Origin: Pinus tabuliformis
Lineage: Eukaryota > Streptophyta > Pinopsida > Pinales > Pinaceae
NCBI GenBank assembly: GCA_031772625.1
Contig: CM062820.1
Location: 86,720,069-86,784,068 of the forward strand
Direction: 5' to 3'
DNA: 64,000 bases
Shown here in pieces: positions 1 to 11,215 of the stretch (the first letter of the stretch is position 1; each line of letters opens with the position of its first letter). Both the position numbers and the translations under genes were made by a program. The notes beneath the pieces were generated by a model that searched no databases, had not been told where the DNA came from, and saw only the letters and a list, made by a program, of their open reading frames with translations.

Positions 1-194
1 AGAAATGCAGACTGAATTGTTTCTAATAAAGAGCATGTGTGACATTTTGTGCTTAAAAGTACTTGTGCCTTTGGGAAAGAAAGTACGGGTTTATGTTTGC
101 CATCCTATAGGATGGCATGTGTTTCCTTACAATGGCCATATAAGATTTACATTTATGATAATGTTGTAATCAATATTCTTGTGTTTTTTTGCAG

Positions 195-575
195 GAAAAG
201 AAATTGATGGTCAACATGAGCATAACTAAATTGCGTCAGAAGGTGAAGGAGCAACAAGAGTGTGTAGGGAAAAAGGTATGTTGTTTGGTACTTTTTCACT
301 TGATGTCTTTCTTTGAGTTTATGCAAATTAAGTCAATTCATTTACATGGTTATTTGATTGGATTCCTTATTTTAGCAGGAAGACCACTGTGAGAATCATT
401 CTCTACTTTTGTTGGATTTTTGAAAGTTTTCAGTCTTATTAATGAAAAATATGTACATTTGCAGTTACATATCGTTGCCCCAAGAGCAGGAATAGATCAT
501 AGTGAGTGGGTTGAAAATGCAGATATATGGGTGGCTAGTTTTCTAGAGAAGTTTGAGGAGGGGTGTTATTTAATG
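195..575 (+). pseudogene. CCT exons, arm A (two exons)
   Basis: Exon 195-275 (AG before it, GTATG after) and exon 465-575 (GCAG before, GTGAGC after) encode the helical region that follows the catalytic domain of choline-phosphate cytidylyltransferase, the CTP-dependent regulatory enzyme of the Kennedy pathway for phosphatidylcholine. The second exon reads LHIVAPRAGIDHSEWVENAD and ends in [10 protein letters not shown]. Plant CCTs have EWVENADRWVAGFLE.FEEGC at this place. Both exons are whole codon sets (27 and 37) and join in phase. I recognise no following exon in the next 5 kb, and the catalytic exons would lie before the window. Arm A has substitutions at usually conserved positions (DRWV reads DIWV), consistent with a relic. 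The identification rests on family recall. Confidence 0.75.
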
Positions 576-2907
576 GTGAGCATTGTTGTTCCGATTCTAG
601 AATCTAAAAGTCTGCTTGGGTGTTGAGGTAAATTTTTTTAGTAGTACAAGTGTTTATTTAGATGTGGTATTTATCATGTCTTGCATGAACATGGAAATTT
701 CTTTAGTTCATTTGTTGTCGGTCTAGAAGTTAGTGTATCAAAGAACTTGTAAGCCTGTGACCATGTTTCTAGGACATGGGGACATGGGGACAAAGGATGG
801 GTAAACGCATCCCAGGGACATGTGGAGAAATCCCCCAAATTTTAGGAAATGCCGTGGGAAAATTCAGTGTCCTCAACAAAGGGGATACTATTCATAATAA
901 ATATTGACATTTGCATGTAAGTTGTAACAATCACACTATTTTGTGTTCTTTTACCTCTTACAAAGGCCATTGGGAAAAGTTAATTTGGGGGAGGCACCCC
1001 CACGTTTTTGGCGAAGTGCCCATGTGTCACCACAAAACAAAAATTATCCCCATTTCTTGGGAAACATCCCATCTCATGTCTCTTTGAGTTATCAGAACTG
1101 GACTGGAATTGGTGAAACTGGTTGGTTTCACTGGTGGCAGAAAATCAAAAAAGGCTGGTTCAGTACTAGATCAACCTTTTTTCACTAAATCGGCAAGTTT
1201 TGTACGTAACAAGTTGACTCTATACAATGCAACCAAGGACCCACTGAATGCAGTTTTTTATTTTTTTAAACAACAATTTATGAACGGGGCAACCTAATTC
1301 AACTGTAGGGTGTATGAAACCTGCTAGTTCTGTACCAAACTGGTCTTTTTTCACCAAAAGGGCTTGTTCTATACAAGGCTGGCAAGTTCTGTACATTGCA
1401 ACCAAGGACCCTCGGAACAAAATTAAAAAAAAAAAAAAGTAATAATTTATGAACAGGGAAGCCTAATATTCAACCCTAAGGCCCTAATAATGCTATGTGA
1501 TTAATGGTATTGTTAAATGCTTAAATTTTCATCTTTTTATTTAAATTTTTAACATTACCATTAATTGTTTCAGGATGTTTGATAATGGTTCCAGGTTATC
1601 AATTTGATTGAGTTTTAGATTAATAAAGATTTAACTATTTTTAAGGTTTGAAACTGGAAACATTAGATGGAAACTCTCATTAAACAGATGAACCAACAAG
1701 TATGTATGATTGGGATGTTTCTAGAATAGCGTAAAATACAACTGTTTTGCACATAGAAGATTTTGAATGGCTTCACATTTTTGTCAAGTTTTCCTGAATG
1801 ACTGGAAAATTCCTAAATCAAGACATAGTTTCTAGTTCATGTTAAAAGCATATGACAATAACAAAATTCTAGTAGCACCTACACCCCACAGTAGATTGGG
1901 ATTGGTTTCATTATTTTAGGGGTTTCATATGCTGGAAAATTTCACACAATCCATATTTACAAAAATCACAATAGAGGTAAGGTCCCTCTTTCTCACGTCT
2001 ATGGAGGAATATCTTTTTATTCCCACACCTAATTGTTCCACCATATATTAAAAAGTTGTTAAATTGTTACTAAATGGCCCAAACAGAGGGAAGGCCCCAC
2101 AAAGAATTTGTTGATACCTTCTAGGTTAACAATGTTTAGCCAACATTGTTATATTTTGTTAAGACTCAAAGGGAAAATGGTGAAGCAATTGCTGGCAGAG
2201 AAATTGGGTATGAAGCCATCATGCTGCTAGAACTTTGGTTGTCTCGACTCTCAACTCTCCCTAGTTTTGCCTCTTTGCTTCAAGGTAGCAAGCTAATAAA
2301 AAGACCATATTTTTCTATCATGTAGCATTTGGAGTTTTGTGTGGTGACTCTTGCATGGTTATGATGGTGCTCACTCCATGTAAGCAACAATGCTGCCTCA
2401 CCTATTGGAAATAAAATATTTTAACATGACCCCACAGAGTGTCAAATACTAGTCACCAAGGTATTAAAACTCTTATGATTCTTGGGAATACCTCTCATGA
2501 AGCCCCATGGACTTGGCTGCCAAGAAGAAGCCTTCTCACAGGGACTAGATGCTTGTTTCAACATTGTGTGGTTTGTATTTGGATGGCCCTTGGAGGGAAT
2601 ATCTTGATTTTTAAGCTAACTATCTTTTTTGTTTGGAGTTTACAGATTTTTTATTTGCAAAATTTATGTTTAAAAGTTTTCCAATCTCATGGCCATTTTA
2701 TGGTTAATATGTTTGGAATGTGAAGTCTGCAACACAACCTTAGACGATTGTTGGTCTACAACATGCCTTATTCCACCACAATTTTCCTGGACTCACATGA
2801 ACCCACCAAGGCCTGTCTTTCCTGAGTTCATTAGTTTTTTTTGTTGACTATAAATATTTATAATTTATTAATTTACCCTTTTTCAGAACTAATTCATTTG
2901 ACAAAAT

Positions 2908-2923
2908 GAAATGGTTCCAAATG
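2908..2923. repeat. Target-site duplication of the mini-LINE, left
   Basis: The 16-mer GAAATGGTTCCAAATG occurs here and again at 3554-3569, bracketing sequence absent from the partner arm near 44690, where it occurs once (first base region slightly changed). This is the signature of target-primed reverse transcription. Confidence 0.9.
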
Positions 2924-3406
2924 TTGAACTTCAATAATTCTCAGTGGATACAACCGCTTGACTATGAGAACACAACGTTCCGTTGCCGAGGTTGCATGCA
3001 AATAGGGCACCTTCAATATGATTCCCCATTGGCTCAAAAGGACCCCAAGAGAACCAAGAAACAACAAAAAAAGGCCAAAGGGTGGCAACGTACCGACCCG
3101 TTGGAAGAAGAAGACATGAACATGGATCCTACAGAGAACCAGACAGAACCTGATACTCAAATGAGACAGAAATACACTCAGGAAGAGAATGCCCTAGTTA
3201 CTCATTTGGGGCCACACATTTCAGATCTGCAACAAGAACCACAAATGGAAGTAAGCAACATTAAACTAACCCATGGATCAGAGGGCTTGGAATCTGACAA
3301 AGAACATCCATTGATCCCAATGGAAAACCAGTTAGCTATTATTACACCCACTCTCGACACTGGAGGTTGGAGACGAGTGGAGAAGAAGAAGGGCCGAAAA
3401 GTATAG
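2924..3406 (+). pseudogene. LINE ORF1 C-terminal fragment with zinc knuckle
   Basis: The open frame includes QWIQPLDYENTTFRCRGC followed by a knuckle-like CX2CX4H motif, then a Lys-rich stretch and a hydrophilic acidic tail ending in GWRRVEKKKGRKV. It resembles the minus-strand LINE ORF1 at 60619-61698 (VEWVQLIDYEHAPFRCKRC), the DUF4283/zf-CCHC_4 type of plant LINE ORF1. The last knuckle Cys appears replaced (DSP where the relative has DCP). The upstream Met at 2906 lies in the target duplication, so it is not an ancestral start. Confidence 0.75.
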
Positions 3407-3553
3407 GCTAGCTGGAACTTATTTTTTTCTATTTTCTTTTTTTCTGTTCTTTCCCGCCATTACAGGAACAACCATCTGCATATGCTTCATGCATCTACAA
3501 AATGTAATTTTTTCAAATGAATAAAATTACGACTTTTTCTACGGGAAAAAAAA
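2924..3553 (+). mobile_element. Short LINE insertion, ORF1 part plus poly(A)
   Basis: A 630-bp insertion found only in arm A. It starts inside an LINE ORF1-like reading frame, runs to the ORF1 stop, continues through about 150 bp of T-rich non-coding sequence with an AATAAA signal near 3520, and ends in a run of eight A. A perfect 16-bp target duplication flanks it, and the other arm preserves the empty site. Unlike an ordinary 5'-truncated LINE copy, the ORF nearest the poly(A) tail is ORF1-like and there is no reverse transcriptase sequence. It could come from an internally deleted LINE, a spliced or prematurely polyadenylated LINE RNA, or a cellular gene with an ORF1-type zinc knuckle. Confidence 0.85.
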
Positions 3554-3569
3554 GAAATGGTTCCAAATG
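3554..3569. repeat. Target-site duplication of the mini-LINE, right
   Basis: Second copy of the 16-mer at 2908-2923, directly after the A-run. Confidence 0.9.
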
Positions 3570-4095
3570 CCAAAAAACAATTAGGAAATAAACTGATATT
3601 TAATTTTCACAAAGATCTTGCCTCAAAAACTAAAAATCATTAAAATCAGAGAGACTGAAAAATAGGACCTACTTAGTGTAATGAAATTTCACTTCAATAG
3701 AGTGTTTGTTTATGCTGGTGAATCTTACTGATACTTAAAATGGCAACTATAAAATTTTATGCCAAAATATTCAAGTTTCCAAGGATTTTATATATAGTTT
3801 CTATAACATTTTGGAAATTATTTAAGAAATAGAAATTTATGCTAGAGAGTCTGGGTGAACCATTTTTATTAAAAAATGGACACTTGCAAATCAATTTTTG
3901 GGAAGAAAATAAAATTAGCAACCCTAAAATGTTCCATTTGTTGTAGGAATGTGAATCTGTATTTTGTACTATTGTTTAGATTTATAAAAAATGTTATTGG
4001 GAAAGTTGCAGATGTAACGTTTTCTGTGCAAGAATTTGTTTTTGTTGAAAGTGGAAAATTTTACATTATATTATTAATGGTTTCCTCTCTTGAAA

Positions 4096-4274
4096 CCCTG
4101 TGTTGATGAGGACAATGAAACAAGACCATTGTTACTAGTGACATCATCAGTTGACAAGATTGTGTTGGAAAAAGCCAATCCATGTAGATACTGACACGAA
4201 AGTTGTTGGTGTTGTTACTTGGGTTAGCCACTCATCACTTGAGATTCAAATGATGATATATCAACGACCTGAAG
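4096..4274 (+). pseudogene. Acyl-CoA thioesterase (ACOT9-like) exon, arm A
   Basis: The translation contains DEDNETRPLLLVTSSVDKIV and, after a shift of frame near 4172, PIHVDTDTKVVGVVTWVSHS. This is the hotdog-fold region of plant ACOT9-type acyl-CoA thioesterases, which hydrolyse acyl-CoA to free acid and CoA. The 3' splice donor (GAAG|GTATTT) is kept, but the acceptor seen in the other arm (CTTGCAG) reads CTTGAAA here, and the frameshift after VLEK breaks the protein. This is one exon of a multi-exon gene and a relic. Family assignment is from recall and moderately secure. Confidence 0.65.
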
Positions 4275-5282
4275 GTATTTATATTAGAATAGCTTACTAT
4301 TTTGTGTTCATGTTGTCACAAAATCTAAATCTAATCTATATTGAATCCATTTTGTAAAATCAGGTAGCATTCATTATGTATCATGGTGTCTAGGTTGCCT
4401 TCTTGAACTAGATATTCACTTCTCTAGGAGTAATGATAGTCACATGTAAGAAAAAGCTAATATAATGATGATGTCTCAGAAAGGTGTTATAGCTATGAGC
4501 CAAATAAGAGATAATAACACATTTTAGACCACTAAAAACAAATAGAAAGTGGAGCAGATTGACAACTTTCAAAGCTAAATTGTATCTATGGAGAGGAGAC
4601 GCTTTGCAAACATCTTATAACTATTAGTAATTTCCAAAGTTGTTTACTTCTCCATGGATTGTTAATAAATAATGGAGGACAATGAAAAGCCGACATTGAA
4701 GAAAATGGAGCTATAAATTCGATCTAATTTAATTCCTATTCCAAGTCAAACAAGGAAATCTAGTGAATGAACCCTTGACAAAGTATTAGAGTTAGATTTG
4801 TGTTATAATTGAGTTCATAATTTTTTCTCTGGGTGGATGGCACAAGTCTGGGCAAGGTAGAGTCAAACAACAACTGTTGCAGAATCAAGCTTGCAGTGTC
4901 AGAGTTCTACAACTACAGAAGTTGCACCTACACACAAAGTTGGTGAAAGTTGTGGAATGACTGTCAAAACCATTAAAAAAATTGTAGGAAAACAGAAAAC
5001 AAGATAGGAGAATAAACAAAAATCAAACTTCATCCAAACAACAGGGCTGAATCTGCATGTTACATCTTAGACTAGAGGTCTTAGTCTCCCTCATACATGT
5101 ACAATGCGTTCCCATGATTCCTTTGGCTGCAATTTGGTCTTGAACTCCTTGATATCAAACAGGACATAGATCACGCAGCTTATCTTTCTGCAAGTCTTAG
5201 GAGTTGAACTGTCTTCTGAACAAGGAATTTTTGGGGCTCCATTTTAGACATTAATAAAATCTATATGCTCTTGATTTTGTAG

Positions 5283-5336
5283 GTCAAACACGCTGTTGTT
5301 TCACTACCAAAGAGGTTTGGTGAGCCTGAGTGAACT
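5283..5336 (+). other. Unidentified 54-nt exon-like block, arm A
   Basis: Bounded by TTTTGTAG and GTAAGA, this block encodes VKHAVVSLPKRFGEPE and then a TGA. The matching block at 46338-46391 stays open through its end. I do not recognise the protein. Exon status is inferred from the splice-like borders and the open frame in the other copy. Confidence 0.35.
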
Positions 5337-5977
5337 GTAAGATACTTTGAATTTTTCATTGTGAATGTCAAATTAGAATATTTATTTGGACATTTTCTTT
5401 TTACATTTGAAGTTTCTATAATCCCTCACAGGAAAACGAAATTTGCAAAGCCTACATTTATGGTTTTATATATTCTCTGATCTCTGGCAGAACTACTTTC
5501 TATTTTTCAAATATAGATTAAAAGCTTTCTCACTTGTTTTATTGTATGGCCATTAGTAGAAACCATCCTATCTTGACATCAACTCTTGCAAGTAACCATT
5601 TATTTACAAATGCTAGTCTTATGAATATAGATTAAAAGGAAGCATGGGCTTGCAACACCCAAACACCAAAAACCCATGCACCTTTCTCAGGACCTACTTG
5701 TATGCTAATTCTTACAATTTTGTTTTTAATAAATCCTTTTACATACTCTTGTTTTTTTGCATAGCTATAATCCTACTCCTTGTCTTAAAAGTTACCCTGA
5801 TATTGAGCTCATATTAGCCATGGATTTTCTTCTCCATGCTTCATATCATACTGTTGATTTCTCTATCATGTACCTTATGGTCAGAATTTTGTGTATTGTA
5901 TTTTGAGAGATAGATTATTTTTCCAATTTGCATACAAGGAATTAACTTTTGTCAACTCTATTTCCAAATTTCCACAG

Positions 5978-6194
5978 GAGGATGGTTTATCTTTAGATGG
6001 TGACAAATTGCATTGGGTGGTTGGAATTATGGTTTCAATTACTTTTGTGAAGTTGTTCCTCGTAATGTATTGTCGAAGTTTTACTAATGAGATTGTGAAG
6101 GCATATGCTCAAGATCATTTCTTTGATGTGATCACCAACACAATTGGTCTAATTGCTGCTATTCTTGCAAGTACTCTATACTGGTGGATAGATC
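5978..6194 (+). pseudogene. Mn-type metal tolerance protein (MTP) exon, 5' part
   Basis: The exon follows TTTCCACAG and encodes a cation-diffusion-facilitator segment: a hydrophobic helix (VVGIMVSITFVKLFLVMYC), then FTNEIVKAYAQDHFFDVITN, then a second helix ending STLYWWID. The DHFFD motif is the DXXXD metal site of the plant Mn group (MTP8-11), as opposed to HXXXD in Zn transporters. These proteins move Mn2+ out of the cytosol into Golgi or vacuolar compartments. The frame is cut at the Asp codon plus one base by the retrotransposon at 6195; the remainder lies at 13791-13807. No other MTP exon is recognisable in the window. Confidence 0.85.
6190..6194. repeat. Target duplication AGATC, left
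   Basis: AGATC precedes the left LTR and recurs at 13786-13790 directly after the right LTR. Removing the element and one copy restores an open MTP exon. Confidence 0.95.
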
Positions 6195-8337
6195 TGTTGG
6201 AAATAATACTGAGAGGGGGGGTGAATCAGTATTAGTAAAGTCAATAATATTTTTCATTTCTTACTCAATTTCATAGACGCTACTTCAATGAAGGCAACCC
6301 GTGCGTGTATGCAACTCTGTTTAAGGAAACCAACGTATATCCAACAAACTAATGATTCTATTAATTGATCATATGTTGATCTTTAATCTAAGTATCAGTA
6401 CTTTATTTAAACATTAAACAGTAACCATGTGCAGTTAATAATAGAAAGAACCATCACACATAAGCATCACACATGAACACCAAGATGTAAGGTGGAAACC
6501 CAATGTGGGTAAAAACCACCTGCTGTTATCGTCTCTATCTTCTTTTAATAATAAGAAAATTTGTTTATCACAATGTACTGGTGCAGACTCGTACCTGTAC
6601 GCAGGCTTCTACCTGCAGAAGGCTACAACCTTCTTTCATTCTCCAGCTTCTACTTGAAGGGAGCTACAACCCCCTAGCTCTTGTATTAGCCTATATATTT
6701 ACTAGTACGTAGGTGCCAACCTACAGAAGGCTATGACCTTATTTCTTCCTCCAAGTAGAACGTTTCATAAATTTTCAGACTAGATACTCTTGGAACACAA
6801 CACCATAATCTGGAGGCCACGTCATCCAATTTTCATATTGGACCCATCAACAACATTGAAGCTCAAAATCAATCACCACTGCAATGCAACTATTGCATTA
6901 CCCATTCATTAAATACTCAATCATTACTCTCTGAATCACCCAACAACTTAATCACTGAAACCCTGTCATCAAAACACAGTCACTAGAACATAGAGCAGAA
7001 CCCAGAACTCTGAAAAGATATTCAGAGCCAACTATATCATCAAAAACCATGCATCAGAGTGCATACGCTACTTGGAAGAGCTAAACCAGCGTGTATACGC
7101 AACTTCACCAAAGCGAACCAGCGTATATGTCATCAAATACTTACTTAAAACTTCGCTGCACTTCCTAACTTCATACATACCCAGACCATTACATACAAAA
7201 GGATAATACATGTGTTAGCAACCAAATATAGTCCATCAGATCACATAAAGATAATTCATTATGGTCCCGATCCATTATTATATCTCATCCATCAACCAAT
7301 CTGAATATACAGAATATTGTCACCAGGAAACAGTCACCAGAACTCAGAACTTTGCATCAACTACCAGAACCACCTATAACTTCAAACATCATATTTCATA
7401 TGGTATACGCTACTTAGATGAGCCTAACCTATGTGTATACATGCTTTTATCAAAGATGACCTACGTATACATCTGTAAATATTCATTCATAATTTTGCAG
7501 CTATTCCAGACTTCAGTTATCCCCAGATCATAATATTTACAGAACATCACAAGCATCAGTATACAGATCTAGAAAAAGCATGATCAAACCATATAGAGAT
7601 GATTCATTCCAAGCCATAAGATCCCGATCCATCATTAGTTCTTGTCCTCCATCAACTGCTAAGATTCCTCCTTGGCTCAAATCAAGCAAAGCATCATAAA
7701 CCCATAACCTGCATACTGGATCTCACACTTCATCAGATATTCAATCCTTGCACACTTGCACTTTGGCCTAATGATCTTCCTCTCCTTATATAGGTTTAGG
7801 CCTCTCTCAATACCATGGTCCAAAACCACGTAGGACCGATACATTGGACCCAATACTTGGGGTCAATACCTCGGACCAAATACCATGGACCAATACCAAA
7901 ATACCATGGTCCAAACACCACGAACCAAAACTTAGTTTTCCGACATGTATGTGCCTTTCCTTCTGTGAAAGTGCGTGTGTACGTTGTACGCACCTTTGTA
8001 TATAGTGAGCCTGCATGTATACGCGACTTGGTATATAGTGAACCTGCGTATACCTTTTCGTATACACGACTTTGTATATAGTGAACCTGCGTATACCTTT
8101 CTTTCTTCATTCTTGCTGTTTACCTACTATACTGTGATCTTTCATCTGAGAGAGATGCCTTCTGAACTAATTCCTTGAAACTGCCCTACATTTCATAACA
8201 TTTGTAAATTCTACTGTCATGCATTCTGTCACATCTGATATCTCTTCTATAGATTCATCTAGTTACCATGTATAAGTGAGTTGTTCTGCTACAAGTGGGT
8301 TGCCATCAAGTACAACACATTCATCATAATGCCAACA
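6195..8337 (-). repeat. Left LTR (3' LTR of the element)
   Basis: Collinear with 11609-13785 throughout, with scattered substitutions and small indels. It contains clusters of short subrepeats: GTATAC-bearing blocks (about 7960-8100) and CCATGGTCC-type blocks (about 7812-7925). Small ORFs on both strands here are by-products of these repeats and do not resemble proteins. Confidence 0.93.
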
Positions 8338-8440
8338 ATCTCCCCCTTTGGACTTGATGGCAACAAAAACACCAAGTCACTCTCCCCCTTTGACATCAAG
8401 GGCAAAGGGCGGACCAAGATCTTCTCCCCCTAAGAGCAAG
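8338..8440 (-). promoter_or_regulatory. Multiplied polypurine tracts
   Basis: Three CTCCCCC tracts lie within 100 bp of the left LTR (about 8342, 8383 and 8424), with further ones near 8512, 8551 and 9852. On the element strand these are G-rich purine tracts, the primers for plus-strand DNA synthesis. Repeated tracts of this kind are described for Sireviruses. Confidence 0.7.
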
Positions 8441-10156
8441 AGACTTTCATAGCTGAATAGTTGAATATTAATCATGTTCTCTCTAGGCACATGATGAATT
8501 CTTTGATTGAACTCCCCCTTTTTTCATGCTAATATGTACTGTATCATCCATGCTCCCCCTGAACACATGAAGAGTCTGCAAATATTTTCATGAAAATAAC
8601 ATGACTCTATAACTCAACTATGTGAGTTTGACCTTCCTATCACCAATGACTCATACATACATTCATTCTCCCAACCAAGTGGGGATAAAATTGACTCATC
8701 CACTCAACCAAGTGGGGATATACTAGATACCAATTGTTTATACATGACTGAAATATTACATCATCCTTCCCATGCATAGTGGGGGTCAAATTACATCATA
8801 TGACCAAAAGGGATTCATTAAAATACTACAATAGACAGAGATAAACTATTACATCATGGGTCTTGATATGGCCTTTACATCAAATGATATACATGACATT
8901 TATAACAGAGACCAAATATCTAAACAAGACTATGATAGTCATCAGCAACTATCATACACAATGTATGATCTGCTCCATAAGCATCTGTCAACAGCATCCA
9001 GACCAGCAACCTGTATATGTCCATTAGTGTAGATATCATCAACCTATGACAAGGTATGTCTGCATATAGATATCAAATCATCCTCTTGATCTTAAGCATT
9101 GTCATAACCTTCCATGAATCAATTCTGTATATGTCATACAAAATCATTCACATTATATCATATGTGAAAAACACCATAGTCATCACATCATCATCAAGAT
9201 CTGCATGATCTTTTATACCATCCATGTATCATCACTCAGGAACATCCCACATCTGATAAGCATCAATCAACATATGTGAGTATCAACCTATCATCATATA
9301 GGTAAGAACTCATCATCATCATCTCTTCAAATAGCTATGTCTTCATGTGACTTACAATAACTCCATTATCTTGGCCAACCAACAATGCAACTTTGAGTAA
9401 TCATCCATGTATCCAACATACTGTATATCCATAAAAGAGATATCAATATGTATCTAGCAAGCCATGATCCTATGGTCATTTGTCAAAATTTCTTGATGTC
9501 ATCAACAACAATAATCCTCAACCATGTGAGAGCCAAGAACTATAGGAATCCTGCATCATAACTGTACTATATGATATTTATGCATCTTTGAAGGTATGAC
9601 AACAACAGCATAATGAAATGAGTGACTCATCATGAAATAATGAAGTTGTGTATTAGAGAATCATCCAAAAATCTGATTTGAACACTAACTATGTGACCCC
9701 AAGAATCATATGAGATTTTTTCATGGGCAACTCATAACCATATCATAGCAAGATGTATCATTTAGCCATATAAGCAACATCATCATTGATTAGGTACTAA
9801 AAACTTCTAAACATAATGCCAACAATGATTTATTAGAAGCATAGCATGTTCTCCCCCTAAACCTATTCCATCTGTTCACTGTCAGATCTGATCATGCATA
9901 TATCAACAAGAAGTAACAAGGCATCATCATCAATCAGATATACATCAAGTTAATATTGTGAGGATCAAAAACAACCTCTTATGAGCATCAATACATTTCC
10001 ACACATTATCAGCAGATTGTAACCATCATCAAACAGAGCAAATAATTGACTGAACCGTATCAGACCCTTTTTCCTAAGCCTATCCCATTGCTTTTCCTCA
10101 AATTAACATATACGCGACTGTGCAGTGTCTAACTCGAGTATATACATGACTTCTCT
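8338..10156 (-). other. Non-coding interior of the gag-only element
   Basis: About 1.8 kb between gag and the purine tracts. It is AT-rich with many CATCAT-like triplets, and I see no long ORF or pol motif on either strand. In an autonomous relative the pol region would lie between gag and this 3' part. Confidence 0.7.
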
Positions 10157-11215
10157 TCATGAAACTTGCGTATGAGATTTAGAACACTGAAGTTTGACAC
10201 TTTCAGCTCCCTTTGAGTCTATCATGTCTATACATTGTGTTGTTCCACGTCTTTCTGACTGTACTTCCTTCTTCTTCCATATCTTCAAGTGTGATGATGT
10301 TTTCTCCTTTTGGTATGGTGCCCGTACTTTGTTCCTGCATTCCTTTTCTATATGTCCAAGCTTGTTACATGCATAACATCTCATATGTTTCATATTCCTT
10401 CTATAGCAGTCAATGGCTTTGTGACCAAACATATTGCAAGCAAAACAATATCCCTTAAAGTACTTGGAACGTGATGATATTTCTGTGTGACAGTCTTGAA
10501 CCATTCTACTTCTGCATCTGGCTGCAACATGTCCAAAATTATGACATACATAACATTCAACATTATTCATTTGAGGAAATAACCGACTATCACTTCCATA
10601 GTTAGGAGTAAAAGATTTTCTTTGAAGAATTTCTTTCCTTGGTTGTTGATGGGATTGACCTCTCATCTCCTTGTTGATCATTTCAGATTTTGCATTAGAG
10701 TTCATTGTCTTACTTTGTGAACTAGATTCATCTTCAACAAATTCATGAAAGCCAAGACCAGTTTTGATGGCAGGAGACCTTTGACTACTAAGAATATCAT
10801 CCAAGATCTTAGTACTATCTTGAAATCGTAAGAGCTTATAATTTTCTTCTAATGTATCTTTTAGAATATTTACCTCAATCCGATGTTGCTCTTCCTTTTC
10901 AAGATACTGCTTCTTCATGATTCCTTCAACTTTTCTTCCTTCTTCCAACTGATGTCTTAATTCAAGAACTTCGTTTTCTTGTTTTTCAAGAGCTTCTTTT
11001 AGCGAGAGGATCTTAGCTTCAAGACTTTCATAGTAACTGGATCTATCTCTGAGTTTCTTGATTGTTGTGCTCCTTTCATTTACTTCATTTCTTAATGATG
11101 TCACTTCATCCTGTAGCTTTTGACATTGTTTTCCTTTTCCTTGAATTGCTTCCTTACCTTGTTTCCTTCCTCTAGTTGAACTTTTAGTTTGGTAGCTTCT
11201 TCTTTGGAGGCACAT
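10157..11215 (-). CDS. Gag-like protein with coiled coil and three zinc knuckles
   Basis: A 352-codon frame from the listed start. Residues about 30-135 are heptad-like and charged (coiled coil, for example LEAKILSLKEALEKQENEVL). Three CX2CX4HX4C knuckles follow, starting near residues 221, 257 and 279: CYVCHNFGHVAARC, CFACNMFGHKAIDC and CYACNKLGHIEKEC. Such proteins form the nucleoprotein particle and bind the element RNA through the knuckles. The N-terminal part is displaced: coding-like sequence continues upstream toward the primer-binding site in another frame, with a break near 11125, and a small frame at 11401-11607 begins just inside the primer-binding site. The start used here is thus probably not the ancestral one. 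No protease or pol follows. Confidence 0.8.
   Translation of the reverse strand: MCLQRRSYQTKSSTRGRKQGKEAIQGKGKQCQKLQDEVTSLRNEVNERSTTIKKLRDRSSYYESLEAKILSLKEALEKQENEVLELRHQLEEGRKVEGIMKKQYLEKEEQHRIEVNILKDTLEENYKLLRFQDSTKILDDILSSQRSPAIKTGLGFHEFVEDESSSQSKTMNSNAKSEMINKEMRGQSHQQPRKEILQRKSFTPNYGSDSRLFPQMNNVECYVCHNFGHVAARCRSRMVQDCHTEISSRSKYFKGYCFACNMFGHKAIDCYRRNMKHMRCYACNKLGHIEKECRNKVRAPYQKEKTSSHLKIWKKKEVQSERRGTTQCIDMIDSKGAESVKLQCSKSHTQVS

Larger units (their letters stand above)
1..5870 (+). repeat. Segmental duplication, arm A
   Basis: This arm is collinear with about 41770-46905 over more than 5 kb, including intron sequence, splice sites and small ORFs. It begins before the window. It contains two CCT exons (195-275, 465-575), an ACOT-like exon (about 4096-4274) and a 54-nt exon-like block (5283-5336). 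The stretches between them (576-2907, 3570-4095, 4275-5282, 5337-5870) match the partner arm and look intronic or intergenic; I see no further exon in them. The arms differ by point changes, small indels and one LINE insertion (2924-3553) present only here. Similarity fades near 5870, about 100 bp before the MTP exon. Confidence 0.9.

Noticed and set aside
2439..2723. 94-codon ORF in arm A
   Set aside because: The matching sequence in arm B (about 44225-44505) has lost the frame through indels, and no motif is present.
7796..8178. Overlapping ORFs on both strands of the long LTR
   Set aside because: They come from GTATAC-type subrepeats, occur in both LTRs with indels, and have no protein-like composition.
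10194..10458. Plus-strand ORFs opposite the gag zinc knuckles
   Set aside because: They are shadows of the gag coding strand, which has clear CCHC motifs.
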